A program made the translations under genes and the position numbers. From Cohnella algarum (GTDB lineage Bacteria > Bacillota > Bacilli > Paenibacillales > Paenibacillaceae), in contig NZ_JAFHKM010000002.1 of assembly GCF_016937515.1 (NCBI RefSeq), forward strand, positions 1,855,001-1,919,000: DNA of 64,000 bases, written 5' to 3'. This document shows, piece by piece, positions 33,305 through 41,358 of this stretch. Position 1 is the stretch's first letter. Each line of letters opens with the position of its first letter. Below the pieces are notes generated by a model. It was not told the origin of the DNA. It saw only the letters and a program-made list of their open reading frames with translations, and did no database searches.

Positions 33305-33324
33305 GCGCCGGCTTGAGCCGGCGC
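33305..33324. terminator. GC-rich hairpin after ssuB
   Basis: GCGCCGGC (33305-33312) pairs perfectly with GCCGGCGC (33317-33324). No T-run follows, so termination is only suggested by position. Confidence 0.4.
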
Positions 33325-33378
33325 GAATGAAGCCGCAAGGGAAGGATTCCCGTCGTCATTTGTCGAATAGCACTAATC

Positions 33379-36300
33379 ATGATGACGAAAAAACGCATTC
33401 TGATCATTACGGCCTTATTTTTGCTCGTCCTGACGGGGATTCGGATGGCCTGGGTAGCCACCAGCAGCATGCCGTCCGAACGTCCCCTTGCGGCGGAAGG
33501 CGTGCTCGATCTTCGCGGCGTTTCATTGAACGGCCCGATTTTGCTGGACGGGGAATGGATGTTTTATCCCGACCGGTTTTTGATGCGGGAGAGCGGCGCT
33601 TCGCCTGCGGGGGGAGTTCCGGTTGCCCTCCCCGGCTCCTGGAAGGGCAGCTTCGACGATCCGGACCGGACGATCGGCTACGGCTCCTTCCGGCTCCTCG
33701 TTCGGCTGGGCGATTCGGCCGAACGGGAGCTTGCGGTGGCGATGCCCAGTTCGGTTTCGGCTTCCGAGCTGTTCGTGAACGGCGTCAAGCTCGGGGCGGC
33801 GGGAACGCCGGGAACGACGGCCGAAGAAACCGACGCTTTCGAGGGCCCGTATACCGTGTCCTTCACGGCCGATGGGCCGGAAGCGGAAATCGTGATCCAT
33901 GTCGCGAATTTCGGCAATGCGTTCGCGGGGGGGCTGCTCGGCTCGGTTCAATTCGGAACCGAAGACGAGGTCGTTGGGCATAAACAATTTTCCATCGCGA
34001 TGCAGCTGTTCGTCTGCGTCGTCCTGATCATTCACGTGATCTATGCGCTCATTCTCTATTTCATCGGGGCGAGGCACCGGGCGGTGCTTTTGCTGGCCTT
34101 GTTAATGGTAGGAGCAAGTCTGACGGTGCTCGTTACCGATGACCAATTGCTCGTCACCTGGCTGAAATTGCCCTACGAAATCAGCATGAGGCTTTTCACG
34201 CTGAGCTATTTATGGGCGGCGGCGCTGCTCATCCTTTTCGTCCAGCGGCTATATCCGAATTTGCAGAAGCGGCCGTGGCATATTTATTACGGGGCGATTA
34301 CGGCGGGCTTGACGGTTGCGGTCGCCCTGATGCCGACCGCCTACGTGCCGTTGGTCGATCAGGCGACTCTTCCCATACTGCTCGCGGGCTTTCTGTATGT
34401 ACCGGTCATCACTTGGCGCGCGATGCTGACGGTCGAGAGCGACGCGATGTTTTTATGGCTCGGCTCCGTCGCCCTGGTCTTTAACCTGAGTTGGGGAATG
34501 ATGAATCTGTTTACCCCCGACTTTCGCTCGCTGCATTTCTATCCGCTTGACTTGATCGTCGTCTTTTTTTCCTTCGCCTCCTATTGGTTCAGGCTGTATT
34601 TCCGGAGTTCCCAGCAGACCGCGCGGCTGGCTGCCGAGCTGCAGAAAGCGGACAAGCAAAAGAACGACTTTCTTGCCAACACCTCTCACGAACTCCGCAA
34701 TCCTCTGCACGGGATGATCAATATCGCCCGCAGCGTGCTGGAGGAGCAAAGCGTTCATCCCGCCGGGAAGGAAAAGCTGGAGCTTCTGGTCACCGTGGGC
34801 AGGCGCATGTCGATTTTGCTGAACGATCTCATGGATTACGACCGTTTGCAGGGGAAGGGGCTGCGGCTCGAACCGAAAGCCGTGCGGGCGCAGGCCGCGG
34901 CCGCCGGAGTGATCGATATGATGGGCTTTATGATGGAGGGCAAGGCGGTCGAGCTGCGCAACGAAATTCCGGAATCGTTCCCTCCGATTCTCGCGGATGA
35001 AAACAGGCTCGTCCAAATTTTGTTCAATTTGCTTCACAATGCGCTCAAATTTACGACGGAGGGCCATGTGACGATTCGCGGCGTCATTCGGGGGGAGTCG
35101 GCGACGCTTGAAGTCGAAGACACCGGAATCGGCATCGAGCCCGGAGATCTGGAGAGGCTGTTTCGGCCATACGAGCAAGTCGACTCCAGCCTCACGGCGA
35201 TCGGCGGGGGAATCGGGCTGGGCTTGAGCATCAGCCGGCAGCTGGCCGAGCTGCATGGCGGGACGCTGAAGGCGGAATCCGAGCCGGGCCGGGGGTCGAC
35301 CTTCCGGCTTACGCTGCCCCTCGCTCCAGAGTCGGGTCGGACGGACGCTGCAACGTATCCGGTCGAGATCCGGTGGCAGACGCCCTTGGCAAATGCGGAT
35401 TCCGAAGCCCTGCCGGGCCCGGGGCAGATCGCCGCGGCGGCCGAGTACGGCGAACGGATGCCGCGGGTGCTCGTCGTGGACGACGACCCGGTCAACTTGC
35501 GCATCCTTCAAGGGATGCTGCCCGGCAACCGGTACGAAGTGGCCACCGCCTATTCCGGGCACGAGGCGCTGGAGCTTATCGCCGGCGGCGAGTGGGATCT
35601 TGTCGTGGCCGACGTCATGATGCCCCGCATGTCCGGGTACGAGCTGACACGGAACATCCGAAGGCGATTCTCGATGTCCGAGCTGCCGGTGCTGCTGCTG
35701 ACCGCCCGCAGCCAGCCGGAGGATATCGCGGCCGGATTCCAGGCAGGCGCGAACGATTACGTGGTCAAGCCGGCCGACATGCTGGAGCTGCAGTACCGCG
35801 TTCGCGCGCTGACCGAACTCAAGCTTACGGCGGGCGAACGGCTTCGGATGGAAGCGGCCTGGCTGCAGGCCCAGGTTCAGCCGCATTTTCTGTTCAACAC
35901 GCTGAATTCCATCGCGGCGCTTAGCGAGATCGATACGGCGAGAATGCGTTCGTTGCTGGACGTGTTCGGCAAATATCTGCAGGCGAGCTTCGATTTCCGC
36001 AATTCCGAACGGGTCGTCCCGCTGGGAAGGGAACTGGAGCTGGTAAGGGCTTATCTTTACATCGAAAGGGAACGCTTCGAGGAGCGGCTCCGCGTGCGGT
36101 GGGAAGTTCCGGAGAACCTTCTCTCCCCCCTCATTCCTCCGCTTTCCGTGCAGACGGTAGTCGAGAACGCGGTTCGGCACGGCGTTTTAAAGCGAACCGA
36201 AGGCGGGACCGTGCGGATCGAAGCGCGGGATAACGGGGATCACGTCGCGATTCGGGTTTCGGACGACGGGGTCGGAATCGAAAAGCGAATTTTGACGAAT

Positions 36301-36447
36301 ATGCTGGAGGATCGGCCCGGGAGGGCCGGAGGCATCGGGCTGCTCAATACGAACCGACGTCTGCAGCAAATTTACGGCCGGGGGTTGGACATCGCGAGCG
36401 TGCCCGGCCAAGGCACGACCGTCACGATCAGGGCGGGGAAGCCTTGA
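33379..36447 (+). CDS. Hybrid sensor histidine kinase with a second LytS-type kinase module
   Basis: 1022 residues: membrane anchor (7-27), extracytoplasmic jelly-roll-like sensor (40-200), a block of membrane helices (208-410), HisKA with His437 (NTSHELRNPLHG), HATPase (EDTGIGIEPGDLE, GIGLGLSISRQL), receiver domain with acidic pocket D701-D703 and phospho-Asp745 (ADVMMP), then a LytS/YehU-type kinase (QVQPHFLFNTLNSI, His836) with its own ATPase end (VENAVRHGV, DDGVGIEK). Two kinase modules around one receiver are seen in Paenibacillus-type proteins. No output regulator is adjacent. ATG 33379 lacks a clear ribosome site. Confidence 0.9.
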   Translation: MMTKKRILIITALFLLVLTGIRMAWVATSSMPSERPLAAEGVLDLRGVSLNGPILLDGEWMFYPDRFLMRESGASPAGGVPVALPGSWKGSFDDPDRTIGYGSFRLLVRLGDSAERELAVAMPSSVSASELFVNGVKLGAAGTPGTTAEETDAFEGPYTVSFTADGPEAEIVIHVANFGNAFAGGLLGSVQFGTEDEVVGHKQFSIAMQLFVCVVLIIHVIYALILYFIGARHRAVLLLALLMVGASLTVLVTDDQLLVTWLKLPYEISMRLFTLSYLWAAALLILFVQRLYPNLQKRPWHIYYGAITAGLTVAVALMPTAYVPLVDQATLPILLAGFLYVPVITWRAMLTVESDAMFLWLGSVALVFNLSWGMMNLFTPDFRSLHFYPLDLIVVFFSFASYWFRLYFRSSQQTARLAAELQKADKQKNDFLANTSHELRNPLHGMINIARSVLEEQSVHPAGKEKLELLVTVGRRMSILLNDLMDYDRLQGKGLRLEPKAVRAQAAAAGVIDMMGFMMEGKAVELRNEIPESFPPILADENRLVQILFNLLHNALKFTTEGHVTIRGVIRGESATLEVEDTGIGIEPGDLERLFRPYEQVDSSLTAIGGGIGLGLSISRQLAELHGGTLKAESEPGRGSTFRLTLPLAPESGRTDAATYPVEIRWQTPLANADSEALPGPGQIAAAAEYGERMPRVLVVDDDPVNLRILQGMLPGNRYEVATAYSGHEALELIAGGEWDLVVADVMMPRMSGYELTRNIRRRFSMSELPVLLLTARSQPEDIAAGFQAGANDYVVKPADMLELQYRVRALTELKLTAGERLRMEAAWLQAQVQPHFLFNTLNSIAALSEIDTARMRSLLDVFGKYLQASFDFRNSERVVPLGRELELVRAYLYIERERFEERLRVRWEVPENLLSPLIPPLSVQTVVENAVRHGVLKRTEGGTVRIEARDNGDHVAIRVSDDGVGIEKRILTNMLEDRPGRAGGIGLLNTNRRLQQIYGRGLDIASVPGQGTTVTIRAGKP

Positions 36448-36461
36448 ACTGGAGGCAAATT

Positions 36462-36507
36462 CCGGATCGTGGCTTTCCGGATCGTGGCTTTCCGGGTCGG
36501 GGGCTTT
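36462..36507. repeat. Three tandem 15-bp repeats
   Basis: CCGGATCGTGGCTTT occurs at 36462-36476 and 36477-36491, with a variant third unit to 36507. It lies in the space before the aldo/keto reductase. Confidence 0.8.
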
Positions 36508-36637
36508 CCCGGGGCTTGCAAACAAAAGGAATGACGGCCGCATACGCGCAGCGGGGTTCCGGCGAGTTGCAAAGAGACGACGAACCTCCTAAGCTTAAAG
36601 CAGATCAAAAAACTCGAAGCAAAGGAGACGGCCGCTC

Positions 36638-37540
36638 GTGAAAAAAAATCGTCTGGGCGCTTCCGAACTGATCGTCGGCGAAATCGGGCTCGGCTGCATG
36701 TCGCTGGGCACGGAGGAACGGAAAGCGACGGCGCTTGTCCACGAGGCGCTGGAGCTGGGCGTCAATTTTTTGGATACTGCCGATCTGTATGACGGAGGAC
36801 GCAACGAGGAGCTGGTCGGCAAGGCGATCCGGGGCCGGCGGGATCGGGTGGTGCTGGCCACGAAGGTTGGCAACCGCCGGATCGCCGGGCAGGACGGCTG
36901 GGTCTGGGATCCGTCAAGGAAGCATATTCTGTCGGCCGTTAAAGAGAGCTTGCGCAGACTCGGCACGGATTACATCGACTTGTATCAGCTTCATGGGGGG
37001 ACGATCGACGATCCGATCGACGAGACGATCGAGGCGTTCGAGCAATTGAAGCGGGAAGGCGTCATCCGGGAGTACGGGATTTCCTCGATCCGCCCGAACG
37101 TCATTCGGGAATATGCGGCGCGCTCTTCGGCGGTCAGCGTCATGAACCCGTACAGCATCGTAGACCGCCGGGCCGAAGAGGCCGTGCTGCCGTTGCTGGA
37201 GGAAAAAGGGATCGGCGTCATCGCCAGAGGTCCGCTTGCGAGCGGAGCGCTTGCGGCGAATCGGCAGCCCGTCAAAGGCGTGCCGGACTACGAGCTCCCG
37301 GAGCTGATCGCGCTTCGCGACGGGCTTGAGGCTCTAACGACGCCGGAAAGAAGCCTCACGCAGCTTGCCATCCGCTATTCGCTGAGCCATCCGGCGGTTG
37401 CCGTCGCCATCCCCGGAGCCAGCTCGCGCGAGCAGCTGCTTCAGAACGTCGCGGCGGCGAACGCGCCGGAGCTGACGGAGGAAGAGGTGCGGACCGTGCA
37501 CCGTCTCAGCAAGGCGAACGTGTACGCGCTGCACCGCTGA
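36638..37540 (+). CDS. Aldo/keto reductase
   Basis: 300 residues, TIM barrel. Motifs: EIGLGCMSLGTEERK at the N-terminus, NFLDTADLYDGGRNEELVGK with catalytic Asp and Tyr, LATKVG with Lys, YIDLYQLHGGTIDDPIDETI with His, and AIPGASSREQLLQNV for NADPH binding. It reduces aldehydes or ketones; substrate unknown. GTG 36638 follows AAAGGAGA. It is monocistronic, with repeat-rich DNA after it. Confidence 0.92.
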   Translation: MKKNRLGASELIVGEIGLGCMSLGTEERKATALVHEALELGVNFLDTADLYDGGRNEELVGKAIRGRRDRVVLATKVGNRRIAGQDGWVWDPSRKHILSAVKESLRRLGTDYIDLYQLHGGTIDDPIDETIEAFEQLKREGVIREYGISSIRPNVIREYAARSSAVSVMNPYSIVDRRAEEAVLPLLEEKGIGVIARGPLASGALAANRQPVKGVPDYELPELIALRDGLEALTTPERSLTQLAIRYSLSHPAVAVAIPGASSREQLLQNVAAANAPELTEEEVRTVHRLSKANVYALHR

Positions 37541-37638
37541 CTGGAGGCGGCGAGCATAGGGGGTCGAGGCCGAATGCCGCAAGCCGAATACGGTTTGCGG
37601 CTTTTGCACTTGCCTGGAGGGTTAGGGTTCTTTCACCC

Positions 37639-37729
37639 AAACTCCGAACCCAAACTCCGAACCCAAACTCCGAACCCAAACTCCGAACCCAAACTCCGAA
37701 CCCAAACTCCGAACCCAAACTCCGAACCC
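37639..37729. repeat. Seven tandem 13-bp repeats
   Basis: Seven perfect copies of AAACTCCGAACCC run without spacers and an eighth degenerate unit follows. It is a simple minisatellite, not CRISPR. Frames through it are repetitive and not coding in any evident way. Confidence 0.95.
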
Positions 37730-37759
37730 AAACCCGACCCCCTCCCTTCTTCGCCTTCG

Positions 37760-37938
37760 TTGGATTTTATCCAACCGGCAGAGCGAAAAAGGCGAGAGAA
37801 GCAGGCTACGCTGGATTTTATCCAACGGGGAATGGGGATTCCGGATAAAAAGCCCCAAAAGGCGTCCCTTGATTGGATGAAATCCAACCGGGGCGGCGAG
37901 GAGCCCGAAAACCTCTCTTTTCGCTGGACAAAATCCAA
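37760..37938. repeat. Four short palindromes of one family
   Basis: TTGGATTTTATCCAA (37760-37774), CTGGATTTTATCCAA (37811-37825), TTGGATGAAATCCAA (37873-37887) and CTGGACAAAATCCAA (37924-37938) are spaced about 50-60 bases apart. Each is a (T/C)TGGA-N5-TCCAA dyad. They look like a dispersed intergenic palindrome family. Confidence 0.75.
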
Positions 37939-38120
37939 CGAAGCCTAATCGGCGGCGGCAACCTAGTATATGGTCTCGAAATAGCGAACGCCGCGCCGCT
38001 GGGAGCTGCATGTGGTCCGAAAGGGGGATTCCAACGAGTGGCGGTACCTCTCTTTCCAATTGTAACGTGACGGAATGCGCGAGGGGCAACCGCACCATCC
38101 ATCCGCTTATCCATGAACCC

Positions 38121-38397
38121 GTACGATTTTTCCTACAAAATCGCCCCGAGAGGCGGTTCTGCGTACACTTTTGTATGATATTTCGTACAAAACCCCTCGC
38201 ATTTGCCGCTTCCCGGTGGCAACTGTACGATTTTTCCTACAAAATCGCCCCGCCAGGCGGTTCTATGAACACTTTTGTATGATATTTCGTACAAAACCCC
38301 TCGCATTTGCCGTTTCCCGGTGGTATTTGTACGATTTTTCCTACAAAATCGCCCCGCCAGGCGGTTCTGTGCACGCTTTTGTATGATATTTCGTACA
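38121..38397. repeat. 2.7 tandem copies of a 104-bp repeat
   Basis: Units start at 38121, 38225 and 38329 with GTACGATTTTTCCTACAAAA. Each unit contains a TTGTATGATATTTCGTACA dyad. The third copy is cut at 38397. The whole stretch 37541-38657 has no convincing gene. After this array 38398-38657 holds only three GCGAAAAC units (about 38467-38491) and a GGGGAC/GTCCCC hairpin (about 38496-38518). Confidence 0.88.
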
Positions 38398-38657
38398 CCC
38401 TCCCCCTTCATCTGGTGCTTCCGTGCCTATGACGGTGCATTTTTTTATCGTACCGTATGATCCGAGCGAAAACGCGAAAACGCGAAAACGCTACTTGGGG
38501 ACGAACCGCCAGTGTCCCCCTCCACCAGGCCACGTCCGGCGAGTTGCAACCCCCCGTGAATTTGAAGCGTCCATTTAAAGAGCAAATCTATACTGGTTAA
38601 AGAGCATATCTATTCTGGCGCGGGATGTGATCGGGGATCGAAAGAGTAAGGAAGATC

Positions 38658-39053
38658 TTGTTCAGGGTAACCGTCGGGCTGTGGGCAGCCATGGCGTTCG
38701 CGGGTTTTTGGGTGTATTTCGGGAAAGCTTATTACCCGGACCTTCCCTACGACGGAGGTTCGAAAAAGGAAGCGATTCAAAAGCTGGAAAATAGCGGAGG
38801 CGAGCTGATCGAATTGGCGTCGGACGGCAGCTTCTATTGGCTGGGCCACAAAGGGAACCGGCTGGACGGAAGAAACCGGGTGATCGACCATATGGAAAGC
38901 CGGGGATATACATATGATTACGATGAGGGCTCCAGCCTCTTTTTTCAAAAGAACGGGCGGACGATCGTAACGGGAACGAATTGGACGGCAAAATATGTTT
39001 TGTACAAAGTGCCGGTCGAGGCCCGCCTTGACGAACGACCGCCGGAGGTGTAG
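38658..39053 (+). CDS. Small hypothetical membrane-anchored protein
   Basis: 131 residues: one N-terminal membrane helix (VGLWAAMAFAGFWVYFGKAY) then a small polar domain with EAIQKLENSGGELIELASDG, YTYDYDEGSSLFFQKNGRT. I do not recognise a family. TTG 38658 follows AAGGAAGATC; it is the only in-frame start near a ribosome site. It lies between repeat-rich DNA and the oxidase gene. Coding potential is supported by the clear TM-plus-domain layout. Confidence 0.55.
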   Translation: MFRVTVGLWAAMAFAGFWVYFGKAYYPDLPYDGGSKKEAIQKLENSGGELIELASDGSFYWLGHKGNRLDGRNRVIDHMESRGYTYDYDEGSSLFFQKNGRTIVTGTNWTAKYVLYKVPVEARLDERPPEV

Positions 39054-39113
39054 GCTCGAAATCGAATGAGTCCGGCTGGAATGAACGAGCCCTGCGGAAC
39101 GAAAGGCGTGGTC

Positions 39114-40301
39114 ATGCGGATGAACGTCAGCTTCGCGAAATCGGAAGCGCAGCGGGAGCGTCTCGAGCTGGTCGGAAGACTGGCGGATGAAATGAAGCGG
39201 GGCGCTCACGAAACGGATGAGGAAAACGGCTTCAACTTCGGCCATATCGAAAAATTGAAGGAAGCGGGGTATCCGGGCTGGACGGTGCCGGCCGAATACG
39301 GCGGAGCCGGGATTACGCTTTACGAGTTCGTGCTGTACCAGGAGCGGCTGGCGCAAGGCGATCCCGCGATCGCGTTGGGCATAGGCTGGCACCTTGGCAT
39401 CGTCTACGATCTGGCGCACAAAAGGCCCTGGAAGGAAGAAGCGCTCGGCAAGCTTTTCCGGGCCGCGGTTTCAACGGGTGCCTTGACGAACCGGGCGGTT
39501 ACCGAGAAAACCTCCGGAAGTCCGTCGCGAGGCGGGAAGATGCTTACGTCGGCCGTCGCGACGGCGGAAGGCTATGCGCTGAACGGACGCAAGACGTTTA
39601 CGACGCTGTCGCCCGTGCTCGATCTCGTCATCGTAACGGCAACCTTGCAGGAGGACGGGACGAAGGCGGACTTCCTGCTTCCGATGTCGACGCCCGGCGT
39701 CTCGGTCGATCCGACCTGGAACATGATGGGCATGCGCGGCACCGGAAGCCACGATCTCGTACTGGAGGACGTCCGCGTGCCGGCCGAAGCGCTTGTCCAT
39801 CGCTACGCGGATTCGGACGGCCAGTCCGCCAGTCCCTTCCTCCTGCATATTCCCGCCTGTTACCTGGGCATCGCGCTGGCGGCGAGGGCGGAAGCGCTCG
39901 CCTTTGCCGCGGATTATCAGCCGAATTCGCTGGACCGGCCGATTCTGTACGCGCCGAACATCGGCCAGCTGATCGGGGAGATCGATCTGGAGCTTTCCGC
40001 GGCGAGGCACTTCCTCTACTCCGTCGCTTCCCGCTGGGATGAGCCCGTCGCCGATTCTCGGCAGTGGATACCGGAATTGAACGCCGTCAAAGTATTCGCC
40101 ATCCGGACGGCGCTGTCGGTCGTGGACAAGGCGCTTCGCATCGCGGGGGCTCATGGCCTCGCGTTATCCCACCCGCTGCAGCGGCTGTACCGGGACGTAA
40201 GGTTCGGTCTTAGCAATCCGCCGATGGAGGACAGCGCCCTCCGCGTGCTGCATCAGCACGCGATCGCCGAAATCGAGCGGGCGCGGGGGGAGCGGCCCTG
40301 A
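39114..40301 (+). CDS. Acyl-CoA-dehydrogenase-family flavoprotein
   Basis: About 395 residues. Flavin-binding blocks are TNRAVTEKTSGSPSRGG, NGRKTFTTLSPVLDLVIVTA and MGMRGTGSHDLVLEDVRVPA; the C-terminal helix bundle includes RIAGAHGLALSHPLQRLYRD. The catalytic Glu of true acyl-CoA dehydrogenases is not obvious, and the arrangement resembles the SfnB/DszC-like branch that oxidises non-CoA substrates, often in sulfur scavenging. With the sulfonate operon in the same region that is a reasonable but unproven idea. ATG 39114 is used; upstream starts lack a ribosome site. Confidence 0.8.
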   Translation: MRMNVSFAKSEAQRERLELVGRLADEMKRGAHETDEENGFNFGHIEKLKEAGYPGWTVPAEYGGAGITLYEFVLYQERLAQGDPAIALGIGWHLGIVYDLAHKRPWKEEALGKLFRAAVSTGALTNRAVTEKTSGSPSRGGKMLTSAVATAEGYALNGRKTFTTLSPVLDLVIVTATLQEDGTKADFLLPMSTPGVSVDPTWNMMGMRGTGSHDLVLEDVRVPAEALVHRYADSDGQSASPFLLHIPACYLGIALAARAEALAFAADYQPNSLDRPILYAPNIGQLIGEIDLELSAARHFLYSVASRWDEPVADSRQWIPELNAVKVFAIRTALSVVDKALRIAGAHGLALSHPLQRLYRDVRFGLSNPPMEDSALRVLHQHAIAEIERARGERP

Positions 40302-40338
40302 ACGGACGGCCGCCCGCCGAATCGGCGGATGACGTCCC

Positions 40339-40355
40339 GTCACGATTTTTGTCAT
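40339..40355 (+). promoter_or_regulatory. 17-bp motif, putative response-regulator site (1 of 3)
   Basis: GTCACGATTTTTGTCAT lies 102 bases before the response-regulator start. Near-identical 17-mers precede the kinase (41235-41251) and, on the minus strand, the GH44 gene (43869-43885). An AGATGACGGTTTGT 14-mer at 40391-40404 is also shared with the GH44 promoter (43879-43892). Confidence 0.6.
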
Positions 40356-40456
40356 GGCCGTCACGGGATCGTGAATAGGGCTGTACGGGCAGATGACGGT
40401 TTGTTACACTTTATCTAGGAAATGGAGCGAACCGAGAGAGACAAGGTGGCGACGCG

Positions 40457-41125
40457 ATGATATCGATTGTAGTTGCGGACGATCAGCGGCTGCTGCGGGA
40501 AGGATTGCAGACGATCCTTCAGATGGAAGAAGGTTTTCGGGTCGCGGCCTTGTGCGAGAACGGCGCGGAAGCGGTCGCCGCAGCCGGGCGGCACCGGCCG
40601 GATGTGGTGCTGATGGACATCAAGATGCCGGGGATGGACGGAATCGAAGCGATGAAAACCATCAAGCGCGAGCTCCCCGGCACCGTCGTCCTGATGCTGA
40701 CCACGTTTGCCGAGGACCAGTTTATTGTCGATGCGATGGCGGGCGGGGCGGACGGCTTCCTGCTGAAAGACATGCCTTCGCGGCAAATCGTGCAGACGAT
40801 TCGCGAGGCGATGAACGGCGGGGTCATCCTGCCGGCTCCGATCGCTTCGAGGCTCGCCGCCAAGGCGGCCGTCATGTCCGGCGGCAGGAGGGACGCATTC
40901 GACGAGGACAAGCTGAAGGAAGCGAACCTTGCATTCACGGAGCGCGAACGGAACATTATTATGCTCATGATCGAAGGCTATGGGAACCGCCAAATCGCCT
41001 CTTCGCTCAAGATGGGCGAAGGGACCGTCCGCAACTACGTGAGCGTCATTTACAACAAGCTCGGCACGAGCGACCGGCAGGCCGCGATCGCCATGCTGAA
41101 GCCGATGCTGAAGACCTTGCTTTAG
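40457..41125 (+). CDS. NarL/FixJ-type response regulator
   Basis: 222 residues. Receiver domain with acidic pair D8-D9, phospho-Asp54 (VVLMDIKMPGMDG), Thr and Lys at LTTFAED and LLKDMPS; then a LuxR-type helix-turn-helix (TERERNIIMLMIEGYGNRQI, LKMGEGTVRNYVSVIYNKLG). It is a DNA-binding transcription regulator, phosphorylated by the HisKA_3 kinase encoded just downstream. A shared 17-bp motif upstream of itself, the kinase and the GH44 gene is a candidate binding site. A hairpin follows at 41131. Confidence 0.93.
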   Translation: MISIVVADDQRLLREGLQTILQMEEGFRVAALCENGAEAVAAAGRHRPDVVLMDIKMPGMDGIEAMKTIKRELPGTVVLMLTTFAEDQFIVDAMAGGADGFLLKDMPSRQIVQTIREAMNGGVILPAPIASRLAAKAAVMSGGRRDAFDEDKLKEANLAFTERERNIIMLMIEGYGNRQIASSLKMGEGTVRNYVSVIYNKLGTSDRQAAIAMLKPMLKTLL

Positions 41126-41130
41126 CCAGA

Positions 41131-41169
41131 CAGCCTCCCGTCGCGTTCGCCGCGATGCGGGGGCTGCTT
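41131..41169 (+). terminator. Hairpin after the response regulator
   Basis: CAGCCTCCCG (41131-41140) pairs imperfectly with GCGGGGGCTG (41157-41166), with inner TCGCG/CGCGA, then TTT. It separates the regulator from the kinase promoter. Confidence 0.55.
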
Positions 41170-41234
41170 TGCCTTGCTCTCCATTCCGCTATCGGAAGGG
41201 TGTCTGAACGTCGGCCGTCGTTTAGGTGACGGGA

Positions 41235-41251
41235 GTCATGATTTTTGTCAT
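41235..41251 (+). promoter_or_regulatory. 17-bp motif, putative response-regulator site (2 of 3)
   Basis: GTCATGATTTTTGTCAT, with a further half GTCAT at 41256-41260, 108 bases before the kinase start. Confidence 0.6.
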
Positions 41252-41358
41252 ATTTGTCATGTTCTGCATGACAGCCTGCTTGTCCGGTGCGGTTCTATGT
41301 TAAACTGCATGTATGAAACGCGACGGAGCGGTATGTTCTCCGCGCGAAGGAGCCTGCG

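Noticed and set aside
34453..36180. 575-residue minus-strand frame
   Set aside because: Shadow of the hybrid kinase gene; no start signal and no recognisable domain.
37639..38397. CRISPR-like look of the repeats
   Set aside because: The 13-bp units have no spacers, and the 104-bp units are full tandem copies without unique spacer sequences or cas genes nearby.
38133..38411. 92-residue minus-strand frame over the 104-bp repeats
   Set aside because: The peptide only mirrors the DNA repeat, has no ribosome site, and neighbouring frames give equally long peptides.
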